NCBI GenBank assembly: GCA_002749535.1
Contig: MZZL01000047.1
Span: 124,001 to 188,000 of the forward strand
DNA: 64,000 bases
Direction of reading: 5' to 3'
DNA from: Apophysomyces variabilis
Lineage: Eukaryota; Mucoromycota; Mucoromycetes; Mucorales; Mucoraceae
Shown here: positions 59,298 through 64,000 of the stretch, piece after piece
Position numbering within the stretch: position 1 is the first letter of the stretch
How the letters are laid out: every line of letters begins with the position of its first letter
Made by a program: the position numbers and the translations under genes
Notes under the pieces: model-generated
The model's input: only the letters and a program-made list of their open reading frames with translations
Told to the model about the DNA's origin: nothing
Database searches by the model: none

Positions 59298-62200
59298 AGG
59301 TACCAAACCTCGAAAATTTTTTAAGCGGCGGCTGAGTTAACGGGAACGGCCGTCACTGGTTCTTTTTGGATCCAGATGAACAAAATGTTTAGCCATACAA
59401 AACAAATCCTATCAATGAAAAGTCGTGATAGGCTTATAGTACCACACATAACCCATCGGATTTTTTCCATTTCGGAACGAAGAATGAAACCGACAGTTAC
59501 GGAACAAAAGTCAGAGAGGGAAATGCCAGAGCAAAGAAAACCATATCATCTCCCCACGGAGGCCCTGTAATTATCAGACTAAGTCATCATGAATACAACG
59601 TCGGAGTGTTGCCCAGGACAAACGTCGATCCAGGTTAGAACAGGATCTTAAAATATCTATATATGCTCATTGCTAAGGACGAGGTTCATATCACAAGTGG
59701 ACCGCCCTTTACAAGTTTGATTTCTGGTAAGTATATATCAATGGCATCTGATCGATTGCATCGTTTGAGAGATAAATATGGCGGTAGCTGTGATGCCCCG
59801 CTGATCTGATAACGATGCAGAGTAGAAGCGATTACTCCGCTAATACGTATGATGTCTACTTTGGCAGGCCTTTCTGTGATCGAAACATAGCTAAGACAAG
59901 TCTCCGTTCGCGCTTTGATAGCAGATGCTTATGAGAATTGAGCAAGCTTGGACCAATTAAGTAGACTGCTGGAGTTTTGAAGCTAAGAAGTTTGTCTGTA
60001 ATCTAAGAAAAAGCTAATAAGGAAAAGAGACGTGACATCTACCGAGAAAATAGTATCGGCAATGGATCATTGAGAATTCAGAACAATTTCAACATTGGTG
60101 CATATGCAAGTCTGCTTTTCATTGATATGTCTACTTAGAGACATGCTCTCATAATCCTGTTGTCCGTACTAAAAAAGAAGGGAAAAGATCCGCCACGGCA
60201 TTTCTTTACTTTTTTGCTATTATATATTTATCAGCTTTACAATTAAAGCATTTGCGGAGAACTTAAAGGATACCAGGGCAACAGCGGGATCCAAAGGTTT
60301 CGTATGTTCCCACGCTTCCTAACGGGTTTGGCCTGGAGAGTTGTTTTTCTTTCAGATCGGCTATAGTTATCGAACACAGAAGCTCCTCGTTATCGTGAAG
60401 AATACTTTTCCTTTTTCAAGCCTTTCGGTGAATTCATTATCCTGGAATCATGCGCTAAAGATAGTCTGAATTTCGTTTGTTCACTTTTGTGTGTCTAAGA
60501 GTAGACCGCGTTCAGGGCAAGAAAGAAATTGGAACGCCAGTTCCGGGCAAAAAGCTAGTATTTGAAAGTAGTATTGCACCAATTTTGACATGAAAACATC
60601 AACACAATATACGTTTCTTCCGACAAATTCCTCCTGCTCTCGAGATAGGAAAGGTTTTCACATATGAAATTTCAATCAACGTAATGGATACCCTATCTAA
60701 ATACCGCTTACCGTAAAGCAAGCATACTATTGTTTAGTTTGCTAGTAAAAGATGGCTTTAGCAAGCTTTGGCCATTATTTTACTTTCACAGAGTCCTAAG
60801 CATTGTTACGGAAGGGTGTTGTTAGCATTACGGAGAAGTCCCTACTAGGCAATTTGCCCTTCCTTTTACGTCAACAAAATAGGCATCTAGCCAAAAGTTT
60901 CCCCGTAACATGGCACCTTTATATTCGAAGGGTTTCATTTTACGGGCTAACGGAGCGTATTAAATAAGCTCACAAACGATATTGGGTGTCTTTGCCAAAG
61001 TAAAAGACTGACATAATCATAGAAATATGCCTATGTATTATCTTATGATAATACCGAGGCTCTTTTGTGAGGAATACTTAGCTGTAAAACTGTCTTACTA
61101 CAAAGACAAGGATGCATTATTACTCAAACCCATTTTGTGTCACCGAAAACCGCCTTATTCTCCCCTATCGACAAAACAAGGACCCTTGACGATGATTCTT
61201 CATTGGTGCGCTGGTTCACAAGCTGGCCCTTGTATGACCTCATACCACACTTTTTCCCTTTCCCTCCCTCCCCCCTCTTTTCTCCAATGAACAAATGTTT
61301 CCATTGCCAAGACCAATGACTTTTTCTTCTTCACAGTATGATAACTTGTTTAGCCATGACGACATGAACAGTTACTCCTTTCTAAAACATAACCCATCTT
61401 GACGTCATTGCTAGTTGTAAGCTCGGGAAGTCAGTCACGAATTAAACGAACTTCATAGGCGATTCGATTTTTGATATAAAAAGAAAACATTCTGCTTGTA
61501 ATGCAAAAAATCAGATAGAACAGCTATTCTAAAGTTTAAAGTTGCTGTAGATAGCATCTTTTTTCTTTTTCTGTGGCAGTAAAATGATGGTGAGAAAGAC
61601 CATCTACGTGACTGTTGTCTCCTCAGCTATTTCTGAAACCGATCCGGTTTTCCTTAAACATTTTTAATGCATCAAACCATATCTGATAAATGACGTGCTT
61701 TTTTTTGTGTGTTCTTTGTTATGAATGCAGTTCCCCATGGAAACACACAGATAACCAAAGGTAAAAAATCTTATGCCTGTATAAAAGAAGAAAAGGCGCT
61801 TAATTGTGCAGTAAGGGAAAAGCAAATGCATGAAGCAGAGGCAGAGGACGGGGTTTCTCAAAGGGAGCAAGGAAACTGCGTCAATCCAGAGAAAGCCATG
61901 AAGAGGGTGTCTTTGATCATCACAAGCCGAGATCTATTGAGACGCCGATGCTTTGGATAGGCAGATAGTCAAGAATGTTCCGCAATGGACCGAAAAGTAT
62001 GCCAAGCCAAATGGGATTGGGAAGGATAAATTGCAGGACTCTTTTTGAGTCAACGCAGTGTCCGTCTCGGATACAAATACGGCAAGATAGAACGCTATGC
62101 TAGGAACGTTAACTGGGGAATGATGTGATTTGTTGATAGGCACGCGTATTTCTCTCTTTCTCTCTCTATGGTTTACGCGCTGCGTGGCTGACCGATCTGG

Positions 62201-62797
62201 TGGAACATTGGCTAAGTCTAAGTTGTTTTACCGAACTTATTCTCTCATCACTTAGCAGGCATAAGAGAGACGCTGAGATCACTGTCACTGAATTCCTAGG
62301 GAAACTCCTTGTTTCAGGAATAAGATAAAAGAAATTCCCCACTTCTTTTGCATATGGTATCTCACATTCCTTTTCATTCGCACTTCTTCACATCTAATGT
62401 ATGTGAGAGAGACCGTGTGCGTAATGCGGAACCATCCAGAGTAGAGAGCATAATATTTTGGGCGATCACGAGCTTGGTATGAATAAAAAGGATTAGATCA
62501 TTGCTCCAAAAACAAAAACCCCGCAGAAACAGAAACACACCTCTTCTTAGAGCGAGTTGCATTGTCTTGTCATCATCATCATGACATAACCACATCAATG
62601 GTATATCATATTGATTAATAATTTTTTAAACTTAATGAAGCTTAGAATGAGCATGGCAACGACGAGTTTCCGTCTTAAAAGCTGTCTGATGTTTGTTTCA
62701 ATTGAAAAAGAGTTGACAATACCAAAACAATGCCCCCTTAAGTTTCCCACACTTAGGCCTGCAGAAGGATGGTTTCGTATCACAGTCAGAAAAAGCC
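59298..62797. other. Long intergenic region between divergent genes
   Basis: About 3.5 kb between mitochondrial Hsp70 (-) and the zinc-finger gene (+). Short frames (59376, 61027, 61709 on +; 62374 and 62595 on -) have no recognisable motif. No tRNA-like B box, repeat array or transposon end was found. Confidence 0.45.
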
Positions 62798-62803
62798 TAT
62801 AAA
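62798..62803 (+). promoter_or_regulatory. TATA box of the zinc-finger gene
   Basis: TATAAA 114 bases upstream of the ATG at 62917, followed by a CT-rich leader. Confidence 0.55.
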
Positions 62804-62891
62804 TTAAAGCACCCTGCTCTCTAAATTTCAGCTTCTCTTTCCCAGAACGAGCTATTGGCCATCTTTTCTTTTAGTTCTTCTTCTTCTCTTT

Positions 62892-62966
62892 ATGTGCAAG
62901 ATAGTATCGCACAAGCATGGCAAGCCAACTCCAAATGAAACCAGCTTCGTTCCTCCTCACGCATAG
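62892..62966 (+). CDS. Overlapping upstream ORF (24 codons)
   Basis: An ATG at 62892, the first after the CT-rich leader, opens a 24-codon frame ending TAG at 62964-62966, overlapping the zinc-finger start in another frame. If the transcript begins upstream of it, this uORF would lower translation of the main frame. Context only; no protein function is implied. Confidence 0.4.
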   Translation: MCKIVSHKHGKPTPNETSFVPPHA

Positions 62967-63216
62967 TCATAAGCATTCCTCCTATCAAACTCGTTGGCCA
63001 TTGGATGAATTCCAAGAGGAATTCATGGCATCCGCAACGACCACCGCCCATTCGACTTTTGCATTGCATAACCCACCAGCTCTACTTGCTCACCATTCAC
63101 CCACAATGTCCCATCGCCGTTCTCCGGTTCTCCGGTGTACCATCTGCCAACGACGGTTTCATTCACTTGGCAACCTTGCTAACCACCAACAACTCTATCA
63201 GCATCTATCTCATTAA
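62917..63216 (+). CDS. Single C2H2 zinc-finger microprotein
   Basis: Single-exon frame of 99 codons with TATA box and CT-rich leader. The N-terminal 70 residues are His/Ser/Thr/Pro-rich (LLTHSHKHSSYQTRW, LLAHHSPTMSHRR) and likely disordered, with a short acidic patch (LDEFQEEF). The C-terminus is one finger, CTICQRRFHSLGNLANHQQL then YQH, fitting C-x2-C-x12-H-x5-H with the conserved Phe and Leu. One finger rarely gives specific DNA binding alone, so it may dimerise or act as a competitor of larger factors. The family is not recognised. Confidence 0.7.
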   Translation: MASQLQMKPASFLLTHSHKHSSYQTRWPLDEFQEEFMASATTTAHSTFALHNPPALLAHHSPTMSHRRSPVLRCTICQRRFHSLGNLANHQQLYQHLSH

Positions 63217-63569
63217 TAACCCTTCTCTCCGTCTCTGTTCAATTGCATTTCTGTACATAGCCCTTACTCTTTTACTTTACTCTCTCTCTCTCTCTCTCTC
63301 CTTTTTTTCTTTCCATTTCTATTATCTTCTAGCACAGTAAAGGCGAGACGCTTTGTAATTGTTTATAAAGAATAGTAATTTTTTTCGTCATGCCAAGAAA
63401 ATCATAGCATCACCAACCTTGATTTTCTAAGTCAAATGTGTGCGTTCCGATTTTCTTTTTAGCATTCGACCATGGTTGGAAAATTCATAAACTTTGTTAA
63501 GCAAAAAAAAAAAAAAGCTTTTGAATGCACCTTTTTTCTTATGCTTAAGGGGGGGGAACTCTATATTTT
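63217..63569. other. Intergenic region with a CT microsatellite
   Basis: About 350 bases between convergent genes. A CT dinucleotide run is at about 63280-63300, an A14 run near 63504 and a G8 run near 63551. No gene is seen. Confidence 0.5.
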
Positions 63570-64000
63570 TCAGTGACATGCTTTGCCTAATGCCTTTAGA
63601 CGCCAATAATTATAGGGTAACGGCACGGAAAATCCTGCTACCGTGCTTGCAGCCGCGGCTAACCAGAAATTGGGGTCATGGAAGGTGACTTGGCCGCCTG
63701 TCAGGTGCCAGTCCACCACGTTTTCTGCTAATTCCATCGCACACATCGAGACAAAACTCATACTCATGGCAGCCTTGAACGCATCACGATATGGAACACC
63801 CATTGAACGACGTAAAAGAACGGTTTCCAGAATTAAAGACGTCGATATGCCTGCCACCTTGCATGAACCCCCCCCCACAAAAAAAATGAGAATATAGCAT
63901 AAGAGAAAAGACAAGAAACCTTACCATCGCTGCAGCTGTACATAACACAGGCGATAGGGTAGGATGATGCAGTTGTAGATACCACATGGTAGAGAAGTCA
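63570..64000 (-). CDS. 3' part of a DUF4396-like membrane protein (partial)
   Basis: Two exons visible: from the window edge to 63925, and 63857-63570 with TGA at 63572-63570. The reading frame is open into the right edge, so the start lies outside. The C-terminal 96 residues read VAGISTSLILETVLLRRSMG, then YRDAFKAAMSMSFVSMCAME, then LAENVVDWHLTGG, then FHDPNFWLAAAASTVAGFSV and PLPYNYWRLKALGKACH. This resembles the DUF4396 family of multi-span membrane proteins found in bacteria and fungi. Function is unknown. At least two membrane helices are visible. A C9/G9 run sits in the intron next to the acceptor. Confidence 0.7.

Overview
The window looks like nuclear DNA of an early-diverging filamentous fungus, most likely in Mucoromycota (Mucorales-like). 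The evidence is dense spliced genes with short introns (mostly 44-80 nt, GT..AG, often with a CTAAC/CTAAT branch-like motif), single-promoter eukaryotic genes with TATA boxes 50-130 nt upstream, CT-rich leaders, and a conserved eukaryotic gene set (SET1, lipin, CSL factor, mitochondrial Hsp70, eL6). No species can be named from sequence alone. I saw no tRNA, rRNA, CRISPR array or intact transposon.

Layout. 1-300: 3' end of an unrecognised + strand gene. 1.25-4.3 kb (-): SET1, the H3K4 methyltransferase of COMPASS, 5' end unresolved. 4.3-6.8 kb: gene-poor, with a perfect 89-bp tandem duplication. 6.8-10.3 kb (-): a 13-exon NCLX-type Na+(Li+)/Ca2+ exchanger. 10.6-11.5 kb (-): ribosomal protein eL6. 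13 kb (-): an orphan 170-aa protein ending in a CaaX box, with a uORF and a leader hairpin. 16.4-19.7 kb (+): a 1015-aa six-exon protein with two internal repeat arrays and an AF4/FMR2-like C-terminal domain. 22.9 kb (+): a small His-rich protein. 23.4-26.4 kb (-): lipin/PAH1. 28.2-28.7 kb (-): a GPI-anchored Ser/Thr-rich protein. 31-32.2 kb (+): a MARVEL-like four-helix membrane protein. 32.7-34.4 kb (+): a mitochondrial coiled-coil MCUR1/DUF1640 protein. 34.6-36.5 kb (+): a GPI-anchored double-fasciclin protein. 37 kb (-): a probable decayed RPA-interacting-protein gene. 37.5-38.4 kb (+): a CM1 (gamma-tubulin-complex binding) protein with four tandem LC8-type TQT motifs. 42.9-45.7 kb (+): a receiver-domain cyclic-nucleotide phosphodiesterase. 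48.4-51.9 kb (-): a CSL transcription factor. 55.1-56.4 kb (+): an acidic disordered protein with repeated LF-K motifs. 57-59.2 kb (-): mitochondrial Hsp70. 62.9 kb (+): a one-finger C2H2 microprotein. 63.6-64 kb (-): 3' end of a DUF4396-like membrane protein.

The genes do not form an operon or an obvious cluster. Several touch mitochondria (NCLX, MCUR1-like, mtHsp70) and transcription or chromatin (SET1, AF4-like, CSL, zinc finger). The most unusual proteins are the CM1-LC8 protein, the fungal AF4-like scaffold and the REC-PDE. Gene models were built by eye from frame continuity, splice signals and family motifs. Exon phases were checked arithmetically, and every complete model gives a whole number of codons.
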